Source: Scleroderma bovista
Taxonomy: Eukaryota; Basidiomycota; Agaricomycetes; Boletales; Sclerodermataceae
Assembly (NCBI GenBank): GCA_037178675.1
Contig: JAYMGJ010000206.1
Span: 62,001 to 126,000, forward strand
DNA length: 64,000 nt
Reading direction: 5' to 3'
Below are positions 1 through 11,109 of the stretch, one piece after another. Below the pieces are notes generated by a model. That model had not been told where the DNA came from and searched no databases. It saw only the letters and a list, made by a program, of their open reading frames with translations. The position numbers were made by a program, and so were the translations under genes. Numbering within the stretch: the stretch's first letter is position 1; every line of letters begins with the position of its first letter.

Positions 1-199
1 TACCACCCGTCCCTTCCAGCACCCACCTTTTATCCGTTCTATCCACCCCACCCCCCTTTGGCATGTCCCGGCCCCATCCCCCATCCAAACAGTAACGAAA
101 ACCCCTCATCTGGGACACAAGGCCCTCGAAATACCTCTGGAAGCAACAAGGAGGTGCATGCCGAGGATTCTGCATAACACACCTATGTATATCTCATGG

Positions 200-1135
200 T
201 GTGTGTCCATTTCTTTCGTGTTCGTGCTCAGTCTGTTGACCCCACCTCTAGATCGTGCTTGAAATGATGTTCGTGTACCATTACCTCAAAAAAAGAAAAC
301 CCTTTGGCGTGTCTGCTCACTTCTGATGTGCGTGGTCCATTGATTCGCCTCTAGATTGTGCTTGAAATGATGTTCGTGTACCGTTCCCTCAAAAAAAGAA
401 AACCCTTTGGTGTGTTTGCTCACTTCTGATGTGCGCGGTCCATTGATCCGCCTCTAGATCGTGCTTGAAATGATGTTCGTGTACCGTTCCCTCAAAAAAA
501 GAAAACCCTTTGGTGTGCGTGCTCACTTCTGATGTGCGCGGTCCATTGATCCGCCTCTAGATCGTGCTTGAAATGATGTTTGCGTCCCATTCCCTCAAAA
601 AAAGAAAACCCTTTGGTGCGTGTGCTCACTTCTGATGTGTGCAGTCCATCGACCCGCCTCTAGATCGTGTTTGAAATGACGTTTGCGTCCCATTCCCTCC
701 AAAAAGAGAACCCTTTGGTGTGTGTGCTCACTTCCAATGTGTGCAGTCCATTGATCTGCCTCTAGATCGTGTTTGAAATGATGTTTGCGTCCCATTCCCT
801 CAAAAAAGAGAACCCTTTGGTGTGTGTGCTCACTTCCGATGTGTGCAGTCCATTGATCCGCCTCTAGATCGTGTTTGAAATGACGTTTGCGTCCCATTCC
901 CTCAAAAAAGAGAACCCTTTGGTGTGTGTGCTCACTTCTGATGTGCGCAGTCCATTGATCCGCCTCTAGATTGTGTTTGAAATGACGTTTGCGTCCCATT
1001 CCCTCCAAAAAGAGAACCCTTTGGTGTGTGTGCTCACTTCCGATGTGTGCAGTCCATTGATCCGCCTCTAGATCGTGTTTGAAATGACGTTTGCGTCCCA
1101 TTCCCTCAAAAAAGAAAACCCTTTGGTGTCTGCTC
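200..1135. repeat. 102/103-bp minisatellite, nine units
   Basis: The landmark cctctaga recurs at 245, 348, 451, 554, 657, 759, 861, 963 and 1065. The spacing is 103 bp for the first four intervals and 102 bp for the last four; the extra base lies in the poly-A run of the unit. On the minus strand the 102-bp units keep one frame and read as a 34-residue repeat containing FEGMGRKRHFKHDLEA, while the 103-bp units break that frame. I see no sign that this translation is a real protein. The 200 bases before the array hold nothing I recognise. Confidence 0.95.
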
Positions 1136-1543
1136 ACTGATATATGATGTATTTTGTGTAGAATGTCGTAGTGTGGGTAGTAATCGATGTTGTTGAGGTG
1201 ATAATCCCAGTCGCGCGTTGTGAGAATGAGATAAAAACATATTAGATGACAATAAAAACATATCATAAGAACAACATAAAAGCACGACCAAAACATAACA
1301 ATTAGCCCTTTTGGAGCATCCGCAGATGGTGTGGACATGGTCTGGGAGCCGTGGTGCGATGGAAAATGACAACATCGTGATGATGGGAGGATAGTTCACA
1401 CGAGGCTCGTAAGGAGCTCAGCCACATGTTGGGGACCCTCCCAACCAACGGAGGAGGATCCGTCAAAATGCTCGCGAAGAAGGCCAATCCCTCTTTGGAA
1501 TTTGCGGAAAGCCTCCAAGTCTAGTGGGATCTACGAGATATAT

Positions 1544-1820
1544 TCATTCGTGCAAAGAAACCATATCAAAAGACCGTGTGAATTCATTTAAACTGGTGCC
1601 AAGGGTGGAACGGATCAGATGTAGCGGAGTTGCCAGACGGAGCAGTGTCGGATGGAGCAGTGTCGGACGGAGCAGTGTTGGATGGGGTCGTGGACTGCAC
1701 CTCGGGATGTTTGCTCCTCCCGTGGTTGCACTCCCAGCAGTGGGCAGGGTCGCCGTCCTTCGCCATAAAACGCTCACAGTCACAGTTCCCCTCACCTCCC
1801 CTGCAGAACTCCGGCATCAT
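1544..1820 (-). CDS. Small Cys/His-rich ORF, unrecognised
   Basis: An ATG-started 78-aa ORF has a dense Cys/His N-terminal part: Cys at residue 6, a CDC pair, then CWECNHGRSKH. This spacing could bind zinc. A Thr/Ala/Pro/Ser-rich tail follows, encoded by a 15-bp direct repeat. It lies about 65 bp beyond the stop of the integrase gene on the same strand. I do not recognise the family. It could be a small zinc-binding protein, the last part of a larger spliced gene, or chance. The Cys pattern is the only support. Confidence 0.3.
1638..1682. repeat. 15-bp direct repeat, three copies
   Basis: Three near-identical 15-mers (cggagcagtgtcgga type) lie head to tail. They encode the repeated TAPSD motif of the overlapping minus-strand ORF. 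Confidence 0.8.
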
Positions 1821-1885
1821 AAGGTAGAGGGGAATGACCAGTCAGATTAGAAAGACGAGGGCTTTTTATGGAGGCATTATCATAG

Positions 1886-3748
1886 TCAATACAAGTAAAA
1901 AGATAAAGCCAGTAATGACTGACACCACAGGCGTGCCCGAGAATACCAAATTGAATCGGCCAAAGAAATCTCTACGTATTTTTGTGCACGGCGTCCAACA
2001 CGGATGGTCTCGACGGCCGGATATACTTCTGAGCCCCATTCGTCTCGTGTGAGCCCAAAGCCAGCCGGTGTGATATCTTGGTCGATGATTTCACGGAGAT
2101 CAGTTAAAAAACGTTCTTCTTCGTTGTTATTCCTGAAGGGGTTTCGACGTAAGGGTACGTGTACAGCTTCATGGTTGATGTTTGCCTGTTGTTCACTTGT
2201 GATCGCATCAACAGCATCTGGTGCGGCACCTAACTCCTGAGCCATATTCCGTTCTTCGTAGATGCCAAAACGAAGTTGGCCAAGAAACCGCAAGTCCTGT
2301 TTGCAATTGAGATAAGGAACGACTAATAACAGTGGACATTACCCCTGGGCTTTTGTTATTGGTATCTGGACCACTGATGGGGTGCCAGTTCCAATCATCC
2401 CGAAACATCTGACAGTCATCATTAATTTCATCAAGGAAAAGTATATGTATCAGCCAGAGGTGTGTCGAATCTTGCACGTCAAGCATGTGCATTCGTTCTA
2501 AGCGGGTGAAAAAGGCACGCCAATGCCTGGCGAATTGAGATCCGACCTCGACCCACAAACGCTCAATACGACAGTTCCTAGTGGAACTATTCCACCTGTT
2601 ATTAGTAACAACAAGTTGAAATACATCCTAAAAACTTACGTGCCCCATATGAACGACCCCCTGTGATGACCGTTGTTCATGATCATGTAAGTCGCCACGT
2701 CAATATTCTCGCCACCACGGTCACCTCGTGCGCGGGAGGGTATGCCGTACTCCGCAACGGCCTGTTGAAATAAATCGAGAACGGTTGCTGACCGATTGTT
2801 GTCGCTAGCTCGTACCGCAGTGACCTAAAATGGTATGAGTTCTCAGTCAGTAGGTGAAGCGTGGTGTCTCACAGTTCGACAGAATCCGTCAATGAATGCG
2901 TGAATAACGATACCCCAGCGGATCAATTTGTGATGACCATCGATATGCCATAGGGCATTAGGCCGCGTTACATGGTACTTGGCCTTGGCTTTGACCCGGC
3001 GATCCCGCAGCACTTGACCCAATCGATCAATCCGCCGAAGCGAACGAACCACTCGGAGATGCTGAACACGGATCCCATTCGTCCGCAAAAACCCTACAAT
3101 ATAACGAATTCCTGATTCTGGCCGTCTCTTTTTGAATTCCATAAGAAGAGAATCGAGATCAGGATCACTAATGTCGCTAAATTCGCGTTTGATTCCATGG
3201 CGCTGCATGAAAAGACGAAGAGTGTTCCGGTGAACACCCAACAGACGTGCAAGTTCAGAACATGTGATCTGTCGTGAATCGGACATTGCCTCCTTCACAA
3301 AATTGACGTCAATGACCTTCTTGGGACGTCCTCGCAATCCATTGTGAACCTCCGTTACGGGTTGTGGGATGTGCACATTATTGTCTACCCTATTACAAGC
3401 CGTGTGTCAGCACCGATAAATGCTTTTTTAGTTGACGTACTGATTCTGAATGCCGTCTCGATAAGAAACGATAGACGCATGCAACCTTTCAATCAACTCG
3501 GCTGTCCGCACTAACCATTCTGTCAGTTCAGAACCGACAGGATCCTCTTCGATTGCTACAAGGAGTTGCATCGCGTCACCCTCAAGGGAGCCAAGGTGAT
3601 AGTTGAGGCGAAGCGGGTCGGCATCCTCTTGGTCCCATGCGCGTAACGCGTGTTGATAGATTCCGGCTAGAGCATCATAGGCGGCAAGGAGGTTTACCGG
3701 CCATACCCAAGCTTGGGGGAGTTCGGGTATGGTATCGGGAAAGGTCAT
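1886..3748 (-). CDS. Integrase-core (DDE) protein, intact, five exons
   Basis: The spliced model is complement(1886..2296, 2343..2586, 2640..2824, 2873..3389, 3441..3748), 554 aa, with all four introns (46-53 bp) GT-AG and in phase. An N-terminal helical region is followed by an HTH segment ([17 protein letters not shown]) and an RNase-H-like integrase core. Its acidic residues lie in [20 protein letters not shown] and the Glu of RIERLWVE. This matches a family of fungal and animal genes of unknown function that carry a transposase-derived core and are often intron-bearing. I see no terminal repeats or target duplication at the gene edges, so a domesticated or host-gene state is as likely as a mobile one. 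The start is the first ATG of the open first exon; a further 5' exon cannot be excluded. Confidence 0.85.
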
Positions 3749-3866
3749 GAACAAAACACAAGCAAACAGCACACGTGTCAGTGTTTGCGGTGTGCTGACA
3801 CCTGGGTTGACGCGTCTCCTGCTCTGAACATCAACTTTCACTCCCACTCTGAGCGGTTCAAGAATT
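3749..3866. promoter_or_regulatory. 118-bp divergent promoter region
   Basis: Only 118 bp separate the two divergent start codons, so the integrase-core and BTB genes probably share a promoter. It contains a CACGTG E-box near 3772 and a GTGTCAG...CTGACAC inverted repeat at 3775-3801. Regulatory use is inference. Confidence 0.45.
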
Positions 3867-4795
3867 ATGGAGACAGTTGTTCGCCATCCCAAGTATTACT
3901 TCGACAAAGGCTCGTTTATCTTTCGTGCTGAGAACACTCTATACAAACTCGAGCATACTATCTTGGTCATGGAGTCCGTTGTCTTCGCAGAGCTTTTTGA
4001 AATTGGTTCAGTCGGGCAACAGCAATCGGAAGGGAAAACGGATGAGGACCCTATTTTCTTGCAATGTACTGTGGAATCTTTTGACTTACTTGTCGAATTC
4101 AAGTTTTCCTGGTGAGTCCTCGAGCAACTCCACTAAGAAACTCAGCTGAATTAACATACTTTAGCCCTCGCCTTGCTAGCAATTATTCCCGAAAAGAATT
4201 TCTGCATTTCCTCGAGCTCATTCGCGCGCTCCAATGTAGTGAGATGCTTCGTGACTACGTCGTCAACTGCATTATACAACGACGGTTTATGTTCCATGCT
4301 TCCGAACTTGTCTATCTCGGCACCAAGTATAACATCCCAGTGCTTCTTGACCGCGGATTCACTCGACTTTGCAATGTCCCCTTAGCAAAGATGAATGCGC
4401 TTTACTGTTCACGGTTGCACCCAGAAGTTTTTGCTGCATACATCTACATAATGACAACCTTGGATCAGCACCGCCGAATGGTTGCTGAGCGGCCCCCCCC
4501 CATAAAACATTCTAACGACTGTGGCGACCTTGTAGGATGTACGGAAGATTGGCGTGCTGTATGGTGGAATGGTATGGGTCGACTGCTCCTTGATGCGAAA
4601 AACCCATGCTCATATGAGGACGCTATGGCCCGTTTCAAAACTTTACGATTTGGTCGAGTTACTGAGGCATGTAAGCAGTATATGTTTGACAATGTCATAG
4701 ATACAGATGTACCAGCTAGCCATGCACGCACCTTCATTAAATGTGTCAAGGATCGTCTAATTCAGAAGGTCATCCCTAGTAATACTGACATATAG
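3867..4795 (+). CDS. BTB/POZ-domain protein
   Basis: Two exons, 3867..4111 and 4165..4795, joined by a 53-bp GT-AG intron, give 291 aa. The N-terminal part (a short strand, DKGSFIFRAENTLYKL, then FAELFEIG and a segment ending FLQCTVESFDLLVEF) follows the basidiomycete BTB pattern, in which an exposed surface mediates dimerisation. The rest (LVYLGTKYNIPVLLDRGF and following) is the helical BACK-like extension usual for these proteins. The partner is unknown. These families are large in Agaricomycetes and often tied to protein turnover or transcription, but nothing here settles the role. Confidence 0.8.
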
Positions 4796-4876
4796 CACAC
4801 ATTTTGGACTACATAATAAGACTTGTTCCATTCATTTTACTGAGCTGCTGAGATAAGCAAGACTTCCTCCCAGCCA

Positions 4877-5087
4877 GTCAGTGCGGTGAGGTGCGGCGAG
4901 GTGTGGTGAGCGTGGCGGCGCGGCGGCGATAAATATATGTGCAAAATTTGCGTCATATGGTGAACATGGTGGAGGGTCAGTGCGGTGAGGTGAGCGTGGC
5001 GGCGGTCAGTGCGGTGAGGTGAGTGCGGCGAGGTGGTGAGCGTGGCGGCGCGGCAGCGATAAATATATGTGCAAATTTTGCGTCATA
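4877..5087. repeat. Direct duplication of a GGCG-rich segment
   Basis: About 80 bp at 4877-4957 (gtgcggtgag..., gcgataaatatatgtgc, tttgcgtcat) recurs at 5005-5087, with shorter ggtgagcgtggcggcg copies between. The second copy ends exactly where the elongase exon relic begins. Confidence 0.8.
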
Positions 5088-5089
5088 GG

Positions 5090-5235
5090 TGGTGTCTCCC
5101 ACTGTATGACTTGAGGGAGAGTGGAAAGTCCCGGTCTGAAGTCAACGTAAAAAGACAGTCTGTGAGGTAGGGCCCTGGCAGACATCACGCCTTGTATGAT
5201 ATGCCGCGCCTGACATGAGGTAGAAGTCTTCACTG
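5090..5235 (-). pseudogene. Relic of an ELO elongase first exon
   Basis: On the minus strand this stretch matches the 5' flank and the first roughly 35 codons of the neighbouring elongase (compare 6770-6905), including the region for the N-terminal motif and SLKSY...GET. The frame is broken by small indels. The similarity stops at about 5088 against the GGCG-rich duplication, and the remaining exons are absent. It shows that the elongase array once had at least one more member. Confidence 0.65.
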
Positions 5236-5587
5236 TTGATCTACATGTCAGCTTCAGTTAGGACGAGGGTGTCTTTACGGCGCATGTTCCACATCGCGCA
5301 TCTGTGCCGCACACTCAAAGTTCCAGGGGGCACGACGTGGTGCGAGTAGATTTACTGTCAAGAATAGATTGAAATCACGTCCTTACTAGTCTCATGACAA
5401 ATGCCATGTTATAAATGGGAAATGTTCTAGGGCTCAAGCTGGGAAAACTTAATTTCCCAAGGCAACCTTCAAGACTAACGTCAGCCACAGAATCGATGCC
5501 TAGTAGTTTGACGTAGTGCGGAGACTGCGCAGGGATCATGTGAAAAAGTGCAAGTGAATCGGGAAGAATCCGCTCTCAATCATGTAG

Positions 5588-6850
5588 CTATGTCGCATTG
5601 AGGTCATCCGCACCAGGACATCCAGAGTTAAGGAGCTTACCCTTACCCAGGTCGACACGGAGTACACTCCCCGAAGAAATTACATCTATGTTGGCACTTG
5701 CATGGGTCTTCTGGGACGTCATTCCTTTGGGTTTGATGTATGTCTTCTCGAAGAAATTGATAAACAACACGAGATAGGTCGCGACGACGCCAACTCCAAC
5801 GAACGCTGAACTGGGGGTTCCGGCGCAATCCCCGACATGGGGAACCATGGGCAAGAAGTTATGAGCGAGCATGTTGTACACTGAAATATAGAGGCAATGA
5901 ATACGAAAACTCATTAATGCAGAGATAGAGCTTTTGTTCTCACTCCCAAAGAATGAAACGACGAAGATGATAATAAACTGAGTTATTTGTAGGGTGGTGA
6001 GATATTGCTTCCACTAATGACGCATTAGTACGGAGGTGAACAAAAGAAGTGCTGCACACTCACCCAGAATCTAGCTCCGCCAGCAGTTGCAAAATAATAG
6101 TAGTCTGGAGATTGGCTCAATCAGCGTACACTTGACAGAACTGCATAGTTACACATTATGACGTGAACGCCAAGGTTGATCACAACTGACACCCAGCACT
6201 TCAAACAATAATTATCACGGCGGAAGCATCTGTATCCCGGTATATTACTTACCACTGTCGCACGACCGTTCAGCTCTACAAACATCACGATCGCCGTAGC
6301 AGAATGGTGGTATACATGGAGGAACGCTGCAAGCCAACCGTTAGAACTGACCAAGATCAAGAACAACACATCTTACTGAGAGGCTTTTTCTTGAGAGCCA
6401 AGAAAATGGTATCAACAAATTCATAGTACTTGAAGTAGTAGTTAATAAGCAAGTATACTTCAAGTCTCTGAAGGGTGTTATATTGAGCAAAGTCATATCA
6501 CAGTGGACATTGGCGCTTACCTGTGTGAAGGCCTCTTCAGCACACAGAATGCCATACGAGCCAAGCTTGATCCAATTCGAAATGACTTCCTCACCGAGGA
6601 GCAACATGAGTACGAAGCTGGCCACGGACAATAAGAGGTTATGGGCACGGAAAAGAGTGATAAGTTTGAATGGGGCACGATCCTTCATGATCTCTCGCGT
6701 TCCAAATACAATAGTTAGGTAGGTCACGGTCATAGAGAACGCAGCGGGCCATGTTGACAAGGGTGTCTCACCCTGAATGTACGACCTGAGGGAGAGCGGG
6801 ATAGCCCTAGTAGGAATGAACGTAAGAAGGCAATCTACGAGGTATGGCAT
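5588..6850 (-). CDS. Fatty-acid elongase (ELO family), copy A
   Basis: ELO proteins are ER-membrane 3-ketoacyl-CoA synthases that condense malonyl-CoA onto acyl-CoA. Seven exons, complement(5588..5880, 5944..6013, 6064..6104, 6153..6198, 6253..6326, 6377..6467, 6521..6850), give 314 aa with every intron GT-AG and in phase. Hallmarks are YYFKYYEFVDTIFLALKKKPL, the catalytic histidine box HVYHH, the NLGVHVIMYYYYFATAGG segment, and a C-terminal helix (ATYLVLFINFFEKTY). Several hydrophobic helices span the length. The tail after the last helix lacks a clear dilysine ER signal. Substrate chain length cannot be told from sequence. Confidence 0.93.
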
Positions 6851-7992
6851 GCTCGAAAAAGCGAGAAAGGATCCTTGCAGACACCACCATTTGTATGATA
6901 TCCCGCGTTGGAGAAATATTTACGCTTGGTCTACAGCAGGGTTTCGATGCAACGTGTCAGCCTCTGTTGGGATGAGCATGCTGTTACCACATGTCCAAGT
7001 ATTGTCTGCACCACGGATGCTGCCACTGAACATTCCCTGATGACGTGGTAGGACCAGACTTGCCATCAAAATTGTCACCTTGTTTACTTGAAGGTCACTG
7101 CGCGTGGAAATTGTAGACGCTTTTTTGGACATCCGCGCAATTGCCTGTAACAAAGCTCCCCTGTGGAAAAGGCCGTAGTTCGAAGACTGCTGCACAAGTG
7201 TACCAGCTATCAACAAAGTGAATGGTACGGTCATGATCATTGGCACGTCCCAAGGAGGTCAGTGTTAGAGATATATGGGCGTGAATGTAAACAAGGTGCC
7301 TGCCGTTTCCAACGACTTTGTTCTGGTACCCAGATGGCTAGCAAATTGGGTAATGATTCAGGCGTCCTCGGAGTCAACCGAGCGATTTCAGCAAAATTGG
7401 AGATCAGTGCGACGATAGAAAGGTGTTTAGCATCGGCGGTGGCGGACTCCCTGGAGGCAGCGAACTTCGGATGTGTCCAATCCGAGGAGCGTACCTATCG
7501 TCACTCATGTCGAGTCTGCAACTCAACATATGATCTTCTGTCCTTTTTACACTTTCAGGTGTCCTGGCGCTGCTGCGAGTGTCGCCGGGACGACTCGTGT
7601 CACTTCTGCAGATATCCTCAGACTCCTTTCAACCTCCCTAGCGGGGCGCATGACGCTCAAGATTCCAGATTGGCAATTAATGCGAGAGGCGTCTACATTT
7701 ATTTCCGATTGTATCGAAGGAACTCAACAAAATGCCAATCTGCCATGTCAGCGAGACTACAGTCTCCCACATTCCATTGCCAAGGGGGCCGCCGAGGATA
7801 GCGATAGACGGATAGGAATATTTGTTGACCAGGCTCGGGATACTGGTGCGTTTCAATCGACCTCGTCTTTGTAATTGACTTTGCCTTGCCGCCTTCAGGA
7901 TCATGCCCTTGGTCCCTGCGTCTACCTAATACTGACGAGGCGCATGTGGTTTACCTTTGAGGGATTCCGTCGAGTCGCTGAAGAAATCACAT
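6851..7992. other. Intergenic, no recognised gene
   Basis: Long ORFs occur on both strands (plus 7163-7801 and 7473-7874, minus 6920-7246), but none shows a family motif or a consistent splice pattern I can support. The minus ORF begins with a hydrophobic segment that could be a membrane-protein remnant. The bases just upstream of 6850 match the upstream flank of elongase copy B. Confidence 0.5.
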
Positions 7993-9104
7993 CTACGTCT
8001 GATTGAAGAAGTTGACAAACAGCAGCAGATACGTTGCGACAATGCCAAATCCAATGAGGCCTTCACTTAGCTTTCCGGCGCAATTTCCAACATGGGGTAA
8101 TATAGGCAACCAGTTATAGGCAATTAAATTGTATCCTGGACGAACGTAAGAGTTTTTATTATTGTAGAAATAAAACTCCTACTCACCCGCAAAAAATGCA
8201 GCGATGAGAATGATGACAAATTGTATTATTTGTAAGGTGGTGAGATATTGCTTCCACTGGTGACGCATATGGATTACTGAGGGGGACACAAGAAGTGCAG
8301 AACACTTACCCAGAACCTAGCTCCACCAGCAGTTGCGAAGTAGTAATAATCTGGAGGCTGTCTCAGGGAGCAAACAGGTGAAAGGATACTGCATCTTTAC
8401 ACATTATGACATGGACGCCAAGGTTAAGCAAAGCTGGCAGCCAGCACTTCAAAAAGAAGTTATCACGACAGAAACTTCTTTGATCTTAGCAGGTTACTCA
8501 CGACTGTCGCCCGACCATTCAGCTGCACAAACACCATAGCCGCTGTCGCAGAATGGTGGTATACATGAAGGAACGCTGCGACTCGGCTGTCAGGACCGTC
8601 CAATAGCATGAATCAGATATCTTACTGAGAGGTTTTTTCTTGAGAGCCAGGAATATGGTATTAATAAATTCGTAGTATTTGAAATAGTAGTTAACGAGTA
8701 AGTAGAATTCGAGTCTCTGAAGAATGCTATATTGAACAAAGCCATAAACACAGTGGACGTGGGCACTGACCTGTGTGTAGGCCTCTTCAGCGCACAAGAT
8801 GCCATACGGGCCAACCCTGATCCAGTTTGACACGATTTCCTCACCAAGGAGCAACATGAGTATGAAGCTGGCCACGTGCGGACAACAAGAGGTTATGGGC
8901 ACGGAAAAGAGTGGTGAGTTGGAGCGGGGTACGGTCCTTCATGATCTCTCGTGTTCCAAATACAACAGTAAGGTAGGTCACGGTCATAGAGATGACAGCA
9001 GGCCATGTTGATATGGGTGTTTCACCTTCAATGTACGACTTAAGGTAGAGAGGGACAGACTCGGTAGGAATGTAGGCCAGAAGGCAGTCTGCGAGGGAGG
9101 GCAT
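7993..9104 (-). pseudogene. Fatty-acid elongase (ELO), copy B, frameshifted
   Basis: The seven-exon layout is the same as copy A: complement(7993..8135, 8187..8256, 8310..8350, 8401..8446, 8502..8575, 8626..8716, 8771..9104), with exon lengths identical except the first. Exon 1 is 334 bp against 330 in copies A and C. Four extra bases (gtgc, near 8886) break the frame after FRAHNLLLS. The HVYHH box and all splice sites survive downstream. The last exon is also cut short: sequence equivalent to the copy A tail is deleted and a TAG follows NFFNQT. A single product would therefore stop in exon 1. An assembly error at the 4-bp site is possible, but the missing tail is independent damage. Confidence 0.85.
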
Positions 9105-9426
9105 GGTCGAAGCTATAGTGAGAAAAGATTCCGGCAGAGACCCTTCCTTGAGGAGCCTATCTCGCGTTTGACTTGATTCGGAGAAAATTTTCATTGTTTC
9201 ACGGAGCGTTCGGGTTGGATCATTGATACTATTGATAGTGCGTCATTTATGTCATGATATAAATCGGATCATTTACATACAAGCGCACTACACATGCCAC
9301 ATTCCGGACCGGGGCAATGATTGGTATGAAACAGCAAATAATTTCACAACACTTCTAGTACGTCTGACAGTTGGCAAATTGAATTAGCTATGAAATAGAA
9401 GTTTATGAGCTTCATGACATCTCGAG

Positions 9427-11109
9427 CTATCCACTGTTTGCAATTAGTTCGTTGTAATGAGCTACTTTGAGGTGCTGGCTAGAAGGGACGACCTTCTCAT
9501 CCAGACCGTGCGGAACACCCCCAAGCAAGATGGCAACTCGTTTCATTGAAAGCAACTAGTAAATAATGTCGTCAGCAAAGAGCCACCAGATATGAAGGGA
9601 AGAGGCCGAACATTATGTGCCGCGTTACTATGCCCATAGATACCTCCAAAAAATGCAGTAGTGGCATCCTTACCAATGTTCTTTTTTAGAAGGAGAGGTC
9701 CACCTGGGTGGTCGTTGATGAAGTCACTGACATCATGGATGTGTCCAGCAATACAGATCAAGGCCCGAGATTCTGTTTGCCTTTGATCTGGGAAGACATC
9801 GTTCAATGGTCTGTTTATAAGTGCAGCAAAGAAGGAAGCATTAACTTACAATCTTCCCACGTGATCACTGGCAGATCACCCTTCGCGGCTGGCCACGCGA
9901 GTGTTTCTTGCTTCTGGCGAAGGCGTTTAAGCTGGATGGCCAACTCTGCTTTCTGTACTTCATTGTCGGAAAAGGTCTGTTGGACCAACCTCAACACCAA
10001 CTAGTGCTCTAAATAGTTCGAAATCACAATACCTTCAAATTCGAAGCAAGGCCGAACTTTTCACATGCCCAGATGAACCATTTCGTTGGGTCGTAGTGAT
10101 ACCACTTGTGGCCATTTCTGTAGTCGGTAGGAAACTGGTGATGGAAGTTGTGGTACCCCTCTCCCAAGGTAAGAATAACGCCAATGACGGAATCCCTAGG
10201 CGTCAACTTGTCGTCGTACGGTTTTTCACCAAGGTAATGACACACTGAATTAACGCAGAAAGTTGACTATGCAATTTCAGAGGAGAATGATGCGCAAGAG
10301 AAGGAGCTGCACTGACGTGGTGTACGATTAACATTCGCAACAAACCCGCGAACACGAATCCACCTTGCCAATCGCCCCACCCGTAGCCAGCCACGGCCAT
10401 TGGGAACAAGATGGCCATCGTCAACGCGAGAGGGAGATAGTAGCGGTGCTGCCACTTCACGATGGGGTTGTTTCTCAAATCACTGACATCCGCAGGACCG
10501 GGCTTCCGCCTAGGCTTGAAAAGCATCCACCCTATATGCGAGTAAAAAAAACCCTTGTCCGCGTTGTATGGATCGAGGTCCGTGTCTGTGTATCGGTGGT
10601 GCGCGCGGTGACCACGAGCCCACCAGGCAATTGACCCTTGGACGGCCCCCGCACCCCAGATAGCGAGAACGTATTCCAGCGTTTTTGTCGCCTTATACGT
10701 CCGGTGCGCCCATAAGCGATGATATCCAGCAGACACACCTACGCGGTAAAGGTCAGGTCATGCACAAATCGTAAAGATCAGACTTACCGAGCGAAAGTAT
10801 AACACCATACACGACACCCCATGCAAACGTATTCCATTGTAAAGGTGTATGGAGAGCACCGATAACAAATAAAATAGGGGGAATGACCAAGACGGAGACG
10901 TGTAACCAATTCACCTCTTTATGCAAATTATTCCATGTAATGGGAGGGAGCTCTTTTTGGTGCTTGAGCGTGTAGGACACAAAGTTGTCAGGAACGGACT
11001 CCGTTGGTATTTGTTCTGGGTCGTCAAAGTGGGATGGTGAGCCCATATCACGCGCGAGGAAAGCGAGTGTCATGTTAACATGGGAAAAACGGGATGGACC
11101 AGGACTCAT
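9427..11109 (-). CDS. OLE1: Delta-9 stearoyl-CoA desaturase with C-terminal cytochrome b5
   Basis: This is an ER di-iron desaturase that puts the first double bond into palmitoyl- and stearoyl-CoA. Six exons, complement(9427..9555, 9612..9787, 9850..10000, 10033..10266, 10317..10738, 10788..11109), give 477 aa, in phase throughout. The three histidine boxes are present: HRLWAH, HRAHHRY and EGYHNFHH. The fused cytochrome b5 domain has the haem-binding HPGG in the DFINDHPGGPL context and a second histidine in HSNAAH, supplying electrons in cis as in fungal Ole1. Length fits the family. The last intron begins GTTCGG, a weak donor. It stands between elongase genes and is divergent to copy C. Confidence 0.95.

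Noticed and set aside
595..1338. 247-aa minus-strand ORF with 34-residue repeats
   Set aside because: It exists only because 102 is divisible by three; the 103-bp units break it and the N-terminal part has no family motif. Treated as a minisatellite by-product.
7163..7801. 212-aa plus-strand ORF between the elongase genes
   Set aside because: Cys-rich in one part but with no recognisable motif and no consistent splice context; overlapping ORFs on both strands look equally plausible.
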